Notes: generated by a model from the letters alone, not told the origin. DNA of 10,500 nt from Limnohabitans sp. (GCA_021731425.1 JAKFXJ010000244.1:1-10500), one strand, 5' to 3'; shown: positions 1 through 8,627, numbered from the stretch's first letter. Numbers and translations are program-made.

Positions 1-814
1 GTGATGGGATGCCCATGGTGACCCACTTGCCGTTGGTGCCCAAGGCCCAGTCGCGCATGTGGTCGATGGCGGCGTTGGCAGCCGAAGCAGCCGAGGACAG
101 GCCACGCGCTTCGATGATGGCCGCGCCACGCTTGCCCACGGTGGGCAGGAACACGTTGGCGTTCCATTCCTGGTCGTTGATCATGGCCTTGACCGACTCG
201 CCCTTGATGGTGGCGAAACGGTAGTCGGCGTACATGGTGGGCGAGTGGTTGCCCCAGACGCACAGTTTTTCGATGTCGGCCACGGCTTTGCCAGTCTTGG
301 CAGCGATTTGCGACAGTGCGCGGTTGTGGTCCAAACGCAGCATGGCGGTGAAGTTGCCGGGCTTCAAGTCCGGGGCGGCCTTCATGGCGATGTAGGCGTT
401 GGTGTTGGCGGGGTTGCCCACGACCAGCACTTTCACGTCGCGCGAAGCCACAGCGTTCAGGGCCTTGCCTTGTGCAGTGAAGATGGCGCCGTTGATGGCG
501 AGCAATTCAGCACGCTCCATGCCGGGGCCGCGTGGGCGTGATCCGACCAACAAAGCGTAATCCACATCTTTGAAAGCGGTCATCGGATCGCCATGGGCTT
601 CCATGCCCACCAGCAAGGGGAACGCGCAGTCTTCCAATTCCATCATCACGCCCTTGAGCGCTTTTTGTGGGCCTTCAACAGGCACTTCGAGCAATTGCAG
701 GATGACGGGCTGGTCTTTGCCCAGCATTTCGCCGGAGGCGATGCGGAACAACAATGCGTAACCGATTTGACCTGCTGCGCCGGTAACGGCAACGCGGACG
801 GGCTTTTTGCTCAT
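1..814 (-). CDS. mdh: Malate dehydrogenase, 5' part (C-terminus beyond window)
   Basis: NAD-dependent malate dehydrogenase, interconverting malate and oxaloacetate in the cytoplasmic TCA cycle. The ATG at 814-812 follows a GGAG motif and opens a frame that stays open to the window edge: 271 residues are visible of about 328 usual for the family. Visible motifs are the Rossmann glycine loop TGAAGQIG (residues 11-18), the substrate-binding arginine segment [11 protein letters not shown] (91-101), the coenzyme-binding VGNPANTNA (132-140), the catalytic aspartate in LRLDHNRA (D162) and the catalytic histidine in WGNHSPT (H190). The [12 protein letters not shown] stretch is typical of the longer bacterial/cytosolic-type MDH of betaproteobacteria. 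The gene is divergent from the GntR regulator and shares its control region, which suggests co-regulation with the sdh-gltA operon. No frameshift is seen. Only the last ~57 codons are missing, through the window boundary. Confidence 0.96.
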   Translation of the reverse strand, partial: MSKKPVRVAVTGAAGQIGYALLFRIASGEMLGKDQPVILQLLEVPVEGPQKALKGVMMELEDCAFPLLVGMEAHGDPMTAFKDVDYALLVGSRPRGPGMERAELLAINGAIFTAQGKALNAVASRDVKVLVVGNPANTNAYIAMKAAPDLKPGNFTAMLRLDHNRALSQIAAKTGKAVADIEKLCVWGNHSPTMYADYRFATIKGESVKAMINDQEWNANVFLPTVGKRGAAIIEARGLSSAASAANAAIDHMRDWALGTNGKWVTMGIPS

Positions 815-953
815 GGTGGAAAACTCCGAAGTGTTGAAAACAAGCGTTGCGGTCCGCTGCCAACATCCATGTCAGCAAGGCCGTCCGGCGCACCGGACCC
901 GCGCTGGCGGTATTTGATCAAACAAAGACACAAGCGCAAGCAAACAGCTTTCG

Positions 954-983
954 AGTGTACCCGCGAAAACCCTGATTCGTCAA
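954..983 (-). promoter_or_regulatory. Probable sigma70 promoter of mdh
   Basis: On the minus strand a TTGACG -35 element (983-978) and a TACACT -10 element (959-954) are separated by 18 bp. Transcription would start near 947, giving a leader of about 130 nt before the mdh ATG. The 12-bp palindrome at 995-1006 lies just upstream of the -35, centred about 53 bp before the predicted start. Prediction is by consensus match only. Confidence 0.6.
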
Positions 984-984
984 T

Positions 985-1012
985 TTGTCTTATGTCTTAT
1001 ATAAGATATGAT
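985..1012 (+). promoter_or_regulatory. Probable gntR promoter with operator in the spacer
   Basis: A weak -35 (TTGTCT, 985-990) and a good -10 (TATGAT, 1007-1012) are separated by 16 bp. The spacer contains the perfect palindrome at 995-1006, so a bound dimer would cover the promoter, a classic autorepression layout. The predicted start is near 1019, leaving a leader of about 38 nt before gntR. Confidence 0.5.
995..1006. promoter_or_regulatory. Candidate GntR operator 1 (perfect palindrome)
   Basis: TCTTATATAAGA is a perfect 12-bp inverted repeat, with a further AT/AT match one base out on each side. A tandem TGTCTTA precedes and enters it (986-999). A copy with 10 of 12 identical bases occurs at 1856-1867 before sdhC. 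HutC-subfamily GntR regulators usually bind short AT-centred palindromes, and the neighbouring gene encodes one, so this is inferred to be its binding site for gntR and possibly mdh. Confidence 0.55.
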
Positions 1013-1056
1013 GGCACGCTTGGCATGCACCTGAACCGCATGACCTGTACGCCCTC

Positions 1057-1836
1057 ATGAACCACCCAGTGCCCCCCACCGACGCCCTCGCTGCCGAATC
1101 TCCGGCCGCCACGCCCGCGTTCAGCCCGCTTTACCAGCGAATCAAGGGCCTGATCCTGCAAAGCCTGCAAGCCAGCGAATGGAAGCCCGGCGAATCCATC
1201 CCCAGCGAAATGGAGCTGGCAGCCCGCTACCGGGTGAGCCAAGGCACGGTGCGCAAAGCCATCGACGAGTTGGCCAGCGGACACCTGCTGATCCGCAAAC
1301 AAGGCAAAGGCACCTTTGTGGCCACCCATGCCGAGCACCAGGTGCAGTACCGGTTTTTGAAACTGGTGCCCGATCAGGGCGACTTGAACACCGAAGGCCC
1401 AGCCCAGCGCGAGATCGTGGACTGCAAACGCTTGCGTGCCTCGGCAGAGATCGCCCGCGCCTTGGCTTTGCGCTCTGGCGACACCGTGCTGCAAGTCAGG
1501 CGAGTTCTTTCGTTTGCAAATACACCCACCATTTTGGAAGACCTGTGGTTGCCCGGCACGCCTTTTAAGGGCATGACCGCTGAGCGCCTGGCCGACTACC
1601 ACGGCCCCATGTACGCCCTGTTTGAAACCGAGTTCGGTGTGCGCATGGTGCGCGCCGAAGAAAAGATCCGGGCAGTGTTACCCGACAAGGCCCAAAGGGA
1701 ATTGCTGAAATTGCCCCCCCACACACCTTTGCTCAGTGTGGAGCGCATTGCCTACACCTACAACGACACCCCCATGGAGCTGCGGCGCGGCTTCTACCGC
1801 ACCGACACCCACCACTACCGCAACGATTTGAACTGA
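1057..1836 (+). CDS. GntR/HutC-family transcriptional regulator
   Basis: A 259-residue DNA-binding regulator. A polar, low-complexity N-terminal stretch (residues 1-21) precedes a GntR winged helix-turn-helix at about 24-90: SPLYQRIKGLI, the PGESIPSEMELA segment, the recognition helix SQGTVRKAIDEL (61-72) and the wing KQGKGTFV (81-88). The rest (about 105-250) fits a UTRA effector-binding domain, ending in ELRRGFYRTDTHHY as in the HutC subfamily. The ATG at 1057 has no clear Shine-Dalgarno sequence. It was chosen because it gives the usual short lead-in to the HTH. The gene lies between divergent mdh and co-directional sdhC, and matching palindromes occur in its own promoter and before sdhC. 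It is inferred to be a local regulator of TCA-cycle genes that senses an unknown small ligand. Whether it represses or activates each target cannot be told from sequence. Confidence 0.9.
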   Translation: MNHPVPPTDALAAESPAATPAFSPLYQRIKGLILQSLQASEWKPGESIPSEMELAARYRVSQGTVRKAIDELASGHLLIRKQGKGTFVATHAEHQVQYRFLKLVPDQGDLNTEGPAQREIVDCKRLRASAEIARALALRSGDTVLQVRRVLSFANTPTILEDLWLPGTPFKGMTAERLADYHGPMYALFETEFGVRMVRAEEKIRAVLPDKAQRELLKLPPHTPLLSVERIAYTYNDTPMELRRGFYRTDTHHYRNDLN

Positions 1837-1855
1837 CCCGCCCCCCACTTGGACG

Positions 1856-1867
1856 TCTTGTAGAAGA
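1856..1867. promoter_or_regulatory. Candidate GntR operator 2 before sdhC
   Basis: TCTTGTAGAAGA, an inverted repeat with the same outer half-sites (TCTT...AAGA) as operator 1 and 10 of 12 identical bases. It starts 19 bp after the gntR stop codon and about 98 bp before the sdhC ATG. The 5-bp stem GTCTT/AAGAC (1855-1868) could also form a small RNA hairpin, but there is no U-tract, so a terminator is less likely than an operator. Confidence 0.5.
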
Positions 1868-1883
1868 CTGTCGCCGAAATGCT

Positions 1884-1912
1884 CATGTCAGTTTGCTGCG
1901 TTGCAATAGAAT
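1884..1912 (+). promoter_or_regulatory. Possible sdh operon promoter
   Basis: TAGAAT (1907-1912) is a fair -10 candidate, but no good -35 lies 16-18 bp upstream (CATGTC at 1884-1889). A weak -35 would fit a promoter that needs an activator. Operator 2 is centred about 57 bp upstream of the predicted start near 1919. Low confidence. Confidence 0.3.
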
Positions 1913-1964
1913 CCTTAAGCCAGTTAATCACAACTCGAACGCGTTACATCCAGAAAGTACCCAC

Positions 1965-2396
1965 ATGACTGAACTCGTCCGCAAGCGGCCTGAATTCCGC
2001 AACATCAACGCCCTGAAAGACTTGCCCTCGTACCGCCTGCCGGCCGCTGGCATCGTCTCCATCTTGCACCGCATCAGCGGTTTCCTGATGTTTTTGCTCA
2101 TGCCCCTGTTCATCTGGATGTTTGACAGCTCCATCACGTCCGAGATTTCCTTTGCCAAGCTTTCAGCGGCTTTCGGCATCGGCATCGGATTTGTGCCCGG
2201 CTGGTTCTTCAAACTGCTGGCCCTGGCCTTGATCTGGGCCTACTTGCACCACTTCATTGCTGGCGTGCGCCACATTTATATGGATGCGTTCCATGCCGTG
2301 ACCAAAGAATTCGGCAAGTCCTCTGCCGTGGCCACTTTGGTGTTGAGCCTGGGCTTGACCGCCGTGTTGGCTGCCAAGCTGTTTGGCTTTTACTGA
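1965..2396 (+). CDS. sdhC: Succinate dehydrogenase cytochrome b556 subunit SdhC
   Basis: A 143-residue membrane anchor of complex II, carrying heme b and part of the ubiquinone site. The ATG at 1965 gives the normal family N-terminus (MTELVRKRPEFRNIN); the frame extends upstream to 1893 but those residues do not fit the family. Three hydrophobic segments lie at about 33-53, 80-105 and 122-142. The motif SILHRISG (32-39) holds the serine and arginine equivalent to the quinone-site S27 and R31 of E. coli SdhC. HHFIAGVRH (95-103) contains the axial heme histidine, H96 by alignment to E. coli H84. First gene of sdhCDAB-sdhE-gltA, 128 bp after gntR. Confidence 0.95.
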   Translation: MTELVRKRPEFRNINALKDLPSYRLPAAGIVSILHRISGFLMFLLMPLFIWMFDSSITSEISFAKLSAAFGIGIGFVPGWFFKLLALALIWAYLHHFIAGVRHIYMDAFHAVTKEFGKSSAVATLVLSLGLTAVLAAKLFGFY

Positions 2397-2436
2397 TTTC
2401 TCTGCCTCTCACCCAAAACAACAAGGAAACTGACCT

Positions 2437-2805
2437 ATGTCGTCCGTGAATTACGGCTCCAAACGCATCGTGACCGGTGCTGGTTATGGCTTTCGTGACT
2501 GGCTGGCCCAACGTGTGACCGCTGTCCTGATGGCCCTGTTCACCGTGGTCTTGCTGGCCCAGGTGATTTTCACTTCCGGCCCCATCGGCTACGAAGAGTG
2601 GGCAGGCATTTTTGCCTCGCAGTGGATGAAGGTGCTGACCTTCTCCGTCATCATCGCCCTGCTGTACCACGTCTGGGTGGGCATGCGTGACATCTGGATG
2701 GACTACATCAAGCCCTTGGCCTTGCGCCTGGCCTTGCACGTCTTCACTCTCGTCTGGCTGGTCGGCTGTGCCGGCTGGGCTGTTCAAGCCCTGTGGCGCC
2801 TGTGA
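2437..2805 (+). CDS. sdhD: Succinate dehydrogenase membrane anchor subunit SdhD
   Basis: A 122-residue integral membrane subunit that pairs with SdhC to anchor SdhAB, bind heme b and reduce ubiquinone. An AAGGAAA Shine-Dalgarno precedes the ATG. Three membrane segments lie at about 27-46, 64-87 and 97-119. The signature YHVWVGMRDIWMDYIKP (77-93) contains the second heme ligand (H78) and the D89-Y90 pair that corresponds to the quinone-site tyrosine in E. coli SdhD. It lies 40 bp after sdhC and 53 bp before sdhA, consistent with one transcript. Confidence 0.95.
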   Translation: MSSVNYGSKRIVTGAGYGFRDWLAQRVTAVLMALFTVVLLAQVIFTSGPIGYEEWAGIFASQWMKVLTFSVIIALLYHVWVGMRDIWMDYIKPLALRLALHVFTLVWLVGCAGWAVQALWRL

Positions 2806-2858
2806 GGCGTCAGCCTTCGCCTGTCCTTGCGCTGAAACCACACCAAACCAAATAAACC

Positions 2859-4664
2859 ATGAGCTATACCAAAGACAAAATTACCACCCGCAAGTTTGAC
2901 GTTGTGATCGTCGGCGCCGGTGGTTCGGGCATGCGTGCCTCGCTGCAGCTGGCCCGTGCTGGCCTCAATGTCGCCGTGCTGTCCAAGGTGTTCCCCACCC
3001 GTTCGCACACCGTGGCGGCGCAAGGCGGCATCGGTGCCTCGCTGGGCAACATGTCCGACGACAACTGGCACTACCACTTTTACGACACCATCAAGGGCTC
3101 CGACTGGCTCGGCGACCAAGATGCGATCGAATTCATGTGCCGTGAAGCGCCCAAGGTCGTGTACGACCTCGAGCACATGGGCATGCCTTTTGACCGCAAC
3201 CCCGATGGCACCATTTACCAGCGTCCATTTGGCGGCCACACTGCCAACTACGGCGAAAAGCCCGTGCAACGCGCTTGTGCTGCCGCTGACCGCACCGGTC
3301 ACGCCATGCTGCACACCCTGTACCAGCAAAACGTCGCCGCCAAAACCAGCTTCTTCGTGGAGTGGATGGCCCTTGACCTGATCCGCGACGCCGAAGGCGA
3401 TGTGGTGGGTGTGACGGCCCTCGAAATGGAAACAGGTGACCTGCACGTTTTGCACGCCAAGACCGTGCTAATGGCCACCGGTGGCGCAGGCCGCATTTAC
3501 GCAGCTTCCACCAACGCCTTCATCAACACCGGTGACGGCTTGGGCATGGCCGCTCGCGCGGGCATTCCTTTGGAAGACATGGAATTCTGGCAATTCCACC
3601 CCACCGGCGTGGCCGGTGCCGGCGTGTTGTTGACCGAAGGCTGCCGCGGTGAAGGCGCGATCTTGCTCAACAGCAATGGCGAGCGCTTCATGGAGCGTTA
3701 TGCGCCCACCCTGAAAGACTTGGCCCCGCGTGACTTCGTGTCCCGCTGCATGGACCAGGAAATCAAGGAAGGCCGTGGCTGCGGTCCCAACAAGGACTAC
3801 GTGCTGCTCAAATTGGACCACCTGGGTTCTGAGACCATCCACAAACGCCTGCCCTCGGTGTACGAAATCGGCGTCAACTTCGCCAACGTCGACATCACCA
3901 AAGAGCCGATCCCTGTTGTGCCCACCATCCACTACCAGATGGGCGGCATCCCGACCAACATCAACGGCCAGGTCGTGACGCAAAACGCCACCGACCACAA
4001 CGCCGTGGTCAACGGCTTGTATGCCGTGGGCGAATGCTCTTGCGTGTCGGTGCACGGCGCCAACCGCCTGGGCACCAACTCTTTGCTCGACTTGCTGGTG
4101 TTTGGCCGCGCTGCTGGCAACCACATTGTCGACTTTGCCTCCAAAACCAAGTCGCACAAGCCATTGCCGGCAGACGCCGCTGACTACACCCTGAGCCGCT
4201 TGAACAAGCTCGAAGGCCGTGGCGGCGAATACGCCCAAGACGTGGCCAACGACATGCGCGCCACCATGCAGCAACACGCTGGCGTGTTCCGCACCCAAGC
4301 CTCCATGGACGAAGGCGTGCAAAAGATTGCTGCCATTCGTGAGCGTGTCAATGCCATCGGCCTGAAGGACACTTCCAAAGTGTTCAACACCGCCCGCATC
4401 GAAGCCCTGGAAGTGGACAACCTGATCGAAGCCGCGCAGTCCACCATGGTGTCTGCCGCTGCCCGCCGCGAGTGCCGTGGTGCCCACACCGTGAGCGATT
4501 ACGAGCGCCCAGTGGACGACGCCGTGGCGCCATTGGGGCGCGACGATGCCAACTGGATGAAGCACACCCTGTGGCACAGCGCCGACAACAGCTTGACCTA
4601 CAAGCCGGTCAAGCTCAAGCCCCTGACTGTGGACTCCGTGCCACCCAAGGTTCGTACCTTCTAA
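2859..4664 (+). CDS. sdhA: Succinate dehydrogenase flavoprotein subunit SdhA
   Basis: The 601-residue catalytic subunit that oxidises succinate to fumarate with covalently bound FAD, on the cytoplasmic face. The dinucleotide-binding loop is VIVGAGGSGMRASL (16-29). The flavinylation site is the histidine in SHTVAAQGG (H50). The capping and active-site regions are FHPTGVAGAGVLLTEGCRGEG (histidine about 247), APRDFVSR with the catalytic-type arginine near 291, PTIHYQMGGIPTN and GANRLGTNSLLDL. Length is normal (about 590-600). The ATG at 2859 has no evident Shine-Dalgarno; its leader is A/C-rich and unstructured, unlike those of sdhD, sdhB and gltA. SdhE, encoded downstream, is the factor expected to promote FAD attachment to H50. 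A strong hairpin follows the stop codon. Confidence 0.98.
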   Translation: MSYTKDKITTRKFDVVIVGAGGSGMRASLQLARAGLNVAVLSKVFPTRSHTVAAQGGIGASLGNMSDDNWHYHFYDTIKGSDWLGDQDAIEFMCREAPKVVYDLEHMGMPFDRNPDGTIYQRPFGGHTANYGEKPVQRACAAADRTGHAMLHTLYQQNVAAKTSFFVEWMALDLIRDAEGDVVGVTALEMETGDLHVLHAKTVLMATGGAGRIYAASTNAFINTGDGLGMAARAGIPLEDMEFWQFHPTGVAGAGVLLTEGCRGEGAILLNSNGERFMERYAPTLKDLAPRDFVSRCMDQEIKEGRGCGPNKDYVLLKLDHLGSETIHKRLPSVYEIGVNFANVDITKEPIPVVPTIHYQMGGIPTNINGQVVTQNATDHNAVVNGLYAVGECSCVSVHGANRLGTNSLLDLLVFGRAAGNHIVDFASKTKSHKPLPADAADYTLSRLNKLEGRGGEYAQDVANDMRATMQQHAGVFRTQASMDEGVQKIAAIRERVNAIGLKDTSKVFNTARIEALEVDNLIEAAQSTMVSAAARRECRGAHTVSDYERPVDDAVAPLGRDDANWMKHTLWHSADNSLTYKPVKLKPLTVDSVPPKVRTF

Positions 4665-4672
4665 AGATTGTC

Positions 4673-4700
4673 TGGACCGCGCACCCGAGGTGGCGGTCCA
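4673..4700 (+). other. Intercistronic hairpin between sdhA and sdhB
   Basis: TGGACCGC (4673-4680) pairs perfectly with GCGGTCCA (4693-4700). Inside it CACC (4682-4685) pairs with GGTG (4689-4692) around a 3-nt CGA loop, leaving G4681 bulged. The 12 bp of mostly GC pairs make a very stable stem. No U-tract follows; C-rich DNA and the sdhB ribosome site come next, so a processing or stability element is more likely than a terminator. Confidence 0.6.
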
Positions 4701-4727
4701 CCCCCCGAATACACCAGGAGTTCTTTC

Positions 4728-5432
4728 ATGACCCTACGCACTTTTCAGATCTACCGCTACGACCCTGACAAGGACGCCAAGCCTTACATGCAGACCATCC
4801 AGGTCGAACTGGACGGCAACGAGCGCATGCTGCTCGACGCCCTGATGAAGCTCAAGGCCGTGGACCCCAGCATCTCTTTCCGCCGCTCTTGCCGCGAAGG
4901 TGTGTGCGGCTCGGACGCGATGAACATCAACGGCAAAAACGGTCTGGCGTGTCTCACCAACATGAACACTTTGCCCGGCACCATCGTGCTCAAGCCCCTG
5001 CCCGGCCTGCCCGTGATCCGCGACGTGATCGTGGACATGACCCAGTTCTTCAAGCAGTACCACTCGATCAAGCCCTACCTGATCAACAGCACCATCCCCC
5101 CCGAAACCGAGCGCCTGCAAAGCCCGGAAGAGCGTGACGAGCTGAACGGTCTGTACGAGTGCATCTTGTGCGCCAGCTGCTCGACCAGCTGCCCCAGCTT
5201 CTGGTGGAACCCCGACAAGTTCGTGGGCCCCGCCGGTTTGCTGCAAGCCTACCGCTTCATCGCCGACAGCCGCGACGAAGCCACCGCTGAGCGCTTGGAC
5301 AATCTGGAAGACCCTTACCGTTTGTTCCGCTGCCACACCATCATGAACTGCGTCGATGTCTGCCCCAAGGGTCTGAACCCCACCAAGGCCATCGGCAAGA
5401 TCAAAGAAATGATGATCCGCCGCGCCGTCTGA
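4728..5432 (+). CDS. sdhB: Succinate dehydrogenase iron-sulfur subunit SdhB
   Basis: A 234-residue electron-transfer subunit carrying three Fe-S clusters from SdhA flavin to the quinone site. An AGGAG Shine-Dalgarno 7 nt before the ATG at 4728 decides this start; an in-frame ATG at 4668 would add 20 residues encoded by the intercistronic hairpin and is rejected. [2Fe-2S] ligands: C55, C60, D63 and C75 (SCREGVCGSDAM), the same numbering as E. coli. [4Fe-4S]: C145, C148, C151 and C212. [3Fe-4S]: C155, C202 and C208. W160 in PSFWWNP matches the quinone-site tryptophan region. The stop codon overlaps the sdhE start by one base (TGATG), implying translational coupling. Confidence 0.98.
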   Translation: MTLRTFQIYRYDPDKDAKPYMQTIQVELDGNERMLLDALMKLKAVDPSISFRRSCREGVCGSDAMNINGKNGLACLTNMNTLPGTIVLKPLPGLPVIRDVIVDMTQFFKQYHSIKPYLINSTIPPETERLQSPEERDELNGLYECILCASCSTSCPSFWWNPDKFVGPAGLLQAYRFIADSRDEATAERLDNLEDPYRLFRCHTIMNCVDVCPKGLNPTKAIGKIKEMMIRRAV

Positions 5433-5740
5433 TGACCGTCACCCCCATCCTGGAAGACGCGTCTCTGGTCGGCGCTGACCGCCTCGCCCCTTTGAGCGAG
5501 CGGTCGCTGAGCAAGCTGCGCTGGCGCAGCCGACGCGGCTTGCTCGAGAACGATTTGTTCATCGAGCGTTTTTTCAACCGCCATGCCACCCGCTTGACGG
5601 TTGGACAGGCCCGGGGCATGTACGTGCTGATGGACCTGTCAGACAACGATCTCATGGACTTGCTGCTGCGCCGCACGGAGCTGCAGACCGAGGTCAGCAC
5701 CGAAGAGGTGCGTGAAGTCCTGGACATGCTGAGAGCCTGA
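5432..5740 (+). CDS. sdhE: FAD assembly factor SdhE (YgfY/CptB family)
   Basis: A 102-residue small soluble protein of the SdhE family (DUF339), which promotes covalent flavinylation of SdhA. The family motif RGxxE is present as R35-G36-L-L-E39 in WRSRRGLLENDLF, followed by an all-helical segment ending EVREVLDMLRA. It is slightly longer than the roughly 88-residue E. coli protein because of an N-terminal extension of about 20 residues. The ATG overlaps the sdhB stop by one base, so it is probably translated by reinitiation and made in proportion to SdhB. Confidence 0.93.
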   Translation: MTVTPILEDASLVGADRLAPLSERSLSKLRWRSRRGLLENDLFIERFFNRHATRLTVGQARGMYVLMDLSDNDLMDLLLRRTELQTEVSTEEVREVLDMLRA

Positions 5741-5755
5741 GCCTATCAAGGCTCA
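5738..5755 (+). other. Hairpin between sdhE and gltA
   Basis: TGAGCCT (5738-5744) pairs with AGGCTCA (5749-5755) around an ATCA loop, a perfect 7-bp stem that includes the sdhE stop codon. No U-tract follows, so read-through into gltA 28 bp later is expected. It may mark an mRNA processing or stability boundary. Confidence 0.45.
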
Positions 5756-5782
5756 AACCTGGAAAACCTAAGGAAACCCACC

Positions 5783-7081
<1,299 letters not shown>

Positions 7082-7100
7082 TCGGTTGTCTACCGATTCC

Positions 7101-7127
7101 AAAAAGCCCGCCTTGTGCGGGCTTTTT
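7101..7127 (+). terminator. Bidirectional intrinsic terminator after gltA
   Basis: AAAAAGCCCGC (7101-7111) pairs with GCGGGCTTTTT (7117-7127) around a CTTGT loop, and seven T's follow the GC stem on the plus strand. The five A's on the left give a U-tract on the minus strand too, so it could also end transcription coming from the aldolase gene, whose stop lies at 7213. Confidence 0.92.
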
Positions 7128-7212
7128 TTCGGCCATAAAACGCCAGTATCATGGCCTAACCCATTCAGTCAGGCCAATGCATGAAAAGCCTGGCACGGAC
7201 ATGAGTCCGGAT

Positions 7213-7944
7213 TCAAGAAGGTTCAGATCCAATCGTCCTACGCAGGCTGGCGAAAAAGAGCTCGGACTGCAACCGCTCGCCGTTGGTCTGTTCCGCCACA
7301 CGGGCTGCAAGTGCTGCATCCACGGGCATCAAAGGCACCCCCGTTGAAGCCGCCAGCACCTGCGCCTGGCAGGCCCTCTCTAGGTAATAAAGGTCGTCAT
7401 AGGCGTAGTCCACACGTTCACCGCAGACGATGACGCCATGGTTGCCCAAGAAGACCACATCCGCACCATGCATGGCATGGGCGATGCGTTCGCCCTCGGT
7501 CATGTCCAGGGCTAGGCCGTTGTAGTGTGCGTCGACTGCCAGGCGGCCGTGAAAGCGCATGGCGGTCTGCGACAAGGTGGTGTCCAAGGCACGCGCTGCC
7601 GTCAAGGTGAGCGCGGTCGCGTAAGGCATGTGGGTATGCAACACCACCGATTTGCGCGCGATACGATGCACCGCAGCATGGATGAACATGGCCGTAGGCT
7701 CCACCGGGTGACGACCGGCCAGCTGCTCGCCCTGTGCATTGCACATCACAATGTCAGCCGTTTGCACCTCACTCCAATGCAGGCCACGCGGGTTGAGCAA
7801 AAACCAGTCCGGCTGGCCAGGCACCGCCACGCTGAAGTGGTTACAAACCCCCTCACTCAGCCCTTGTGCGGCGGCCGCGCGTAATGCCAGCGCCAAATCT
7901 GCGCGCAGCGACAAAATCGCTTCAAAGGTTTGATGGGCTTTCAT
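7213..7944 (-). CDS. Class II aldolase/adducin-family protein
   Basis: A 243-residue protein of the zinc-dependent class II aldolase/adducin family, whose members cleave or isomerise sugar phosphates or act as related lyases and decarboxylases. Candidate metal ligands are visible: E82 (HPVEPTAM), H103 and H105 (VVLHTHMPY) and H169 (LGNHGVIVCGE), matching the E/H/H/H set of fuculose-phosphate aldolase. EGVCNHFSVAVPG and LLNPRGLHWSEV fit the substrate-phosphate region of the fold. The ATG at 7944 has an AGGAG 7 nt upstream; the frame runs further up to 8082 but those residues lie within the SRAP gene. The start overlaps the SRAP stop by 4 nt (ATGA), so the two are translationally coupled. No sugar-pathway gene is near, so the substrate is unknown. 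Confidence 0.85.
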   Translation of the reverse strand: MKAHQTFEAILSLRADLALALRAAAAQGLSEGVCNHFSVAVPGQPDWFLLNPRGLHWSEVQTADIVMCNAQGEQLAGRHPVEPTAMFIHAAVHRIARKSVVLHTHMPYATALTLTAARALDTTLSQTAMRFHGRLAVDAHYNGLALDMTEGERIAHAMHGADVVFLGNHGVIVCGERVDYAYDDLYYLERACQAQVLAASTGVPLMPVDAALAARVAEQTNGERLQSELFFASLRRTIGSEPS

Positions 7945-8627
7945 GGGATAGCTCCTGCTGATCGTGACAGATCGTGACGTTGGTTGCTTGGGCGGATCAA
8001 TGGCGCTGGCATGGCCACCAATTCTGGCATGTGTGACCAAGTGAGCAAACTTGCAGCCCGGGCTGTATCGGCACTCAGCCATGTGTCGTGCAGGTGTGGG
8101 GCGATGATGACGGGCGTGCGCTTTTCATCGCCGGGCTTGTGAAACTGTCGCATCACCGGATGCTCGTCGGCATTCACCGTCAGCATCGAAAAGCTGACGA
8201 CCCACTCCCCTGTGTCGGGTTTTTGCCATCGGTCCCAAAGGCAGGCAATGCCAAAAGGATCACCGGAGTCCAGTTGAATCCTCCAGCGAACAGCCTTGCC
8301 TGTCCCATAGCTGGGTTCGTAAAAATCATCGACCAAGACCAAGCCAAATTGCCTTTGCCGCCAAGCCGTGCGATAGCTGGGCTTTTCTGCAACAGTTTCA
8401 CTGCGGGCGTTGTAGGTGTAGCGGCTGATCTTGTCGTCTTTGGCCCAAGCCGGGACCAAGCCGAATCGGGCCAAACCACTGGCCACACGCCCAGACCGGT
8501 GGCTTTTGACCACCAAGGGGGCTGCGTAACCGGGGTAGGTTTCATCGGGATAGCCCACGGGCAAATCGACCCCCAGGTTTTTCTTTACCCAAGGGGTGCG
8601 TTGCGTCGGCGTGAAAATGGTGCACAC
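7941..8627 (-). CDS. SRAP-domain protein (SOS response-associated peptidase, YedK/HMCES-like)
   Basis: A 228-residue SRAP protein. The family forms a covalent thiazolidine crosslink through Cys2 with abasic sites in single-stranded DNA, shielding them during replication. The start is GTG at 8627-8625, decided by the strictly conserved cysteine directly after the initiator Met (MCTIF), since Cys2 must become N-terminal. No Shine-Dalgarno is evident. Other active-site residues: N73 and R75 with E77 (YNARSET), E104 (DDFYEP, equivalent to the GYYEW glutamate) and H163 (MRQFH). A short insertion, KPGDEK, follows this histidine before RTPVIIAP, where many homologues have HxRMPVIL directly. Length is close to E. 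coli YedK (222). It overlaps the downstream aldolase gene by 4 nt. No LexA-type box was recognised upstream. Confidence 0.9.
   Translation of the reverse strand: MCTIFTPTQRTPWVKKNLGVDLPVGYPDETYPGYAAPLVVKSHRSGRVASGLARFGLVPAWAKDDKISRYTYNARSETVAEKPSYRTAWRQRQFGLVLVDDFYEPSYGTGKAVRWRIQLDSGDPFGIACLWDRWQKPDTGEWVVSFSMLTVNADEHPVMRQFHKPGDEKRTPVIIAPHLHDTWLSADTARAASLLTWSHMPELVAMPAPLIRPSNQRHDLSRSAGAIP

Noticed and set aside
59..541. 160-residue plus-strand open frame at the left edge
   Set aside because: Antisense to mdh. The minus-strand frame contains all malate dehydrogenase motifs.
1855..1868. Terminator for gntR
   Set aside because: The stem is only 5 bp with no U-tract, and its sequence matches the palindrome in the gntR promoter, so operator is the better reading.
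3468..4577. 369-residue minus-strand open frame
   Set aside because: Antisense to sdhA; rich in His, Val and Gly, as expected from the reverse of GC-rich codons.
7196..7209. Hairpin CGGAC/GTCCG after the aldolase stop as a terminator
   Set aside because: Five-bp stem with no U-tract on the minus strand; the strong bidirectional hairpin at 7101-7127 is a better candidate.
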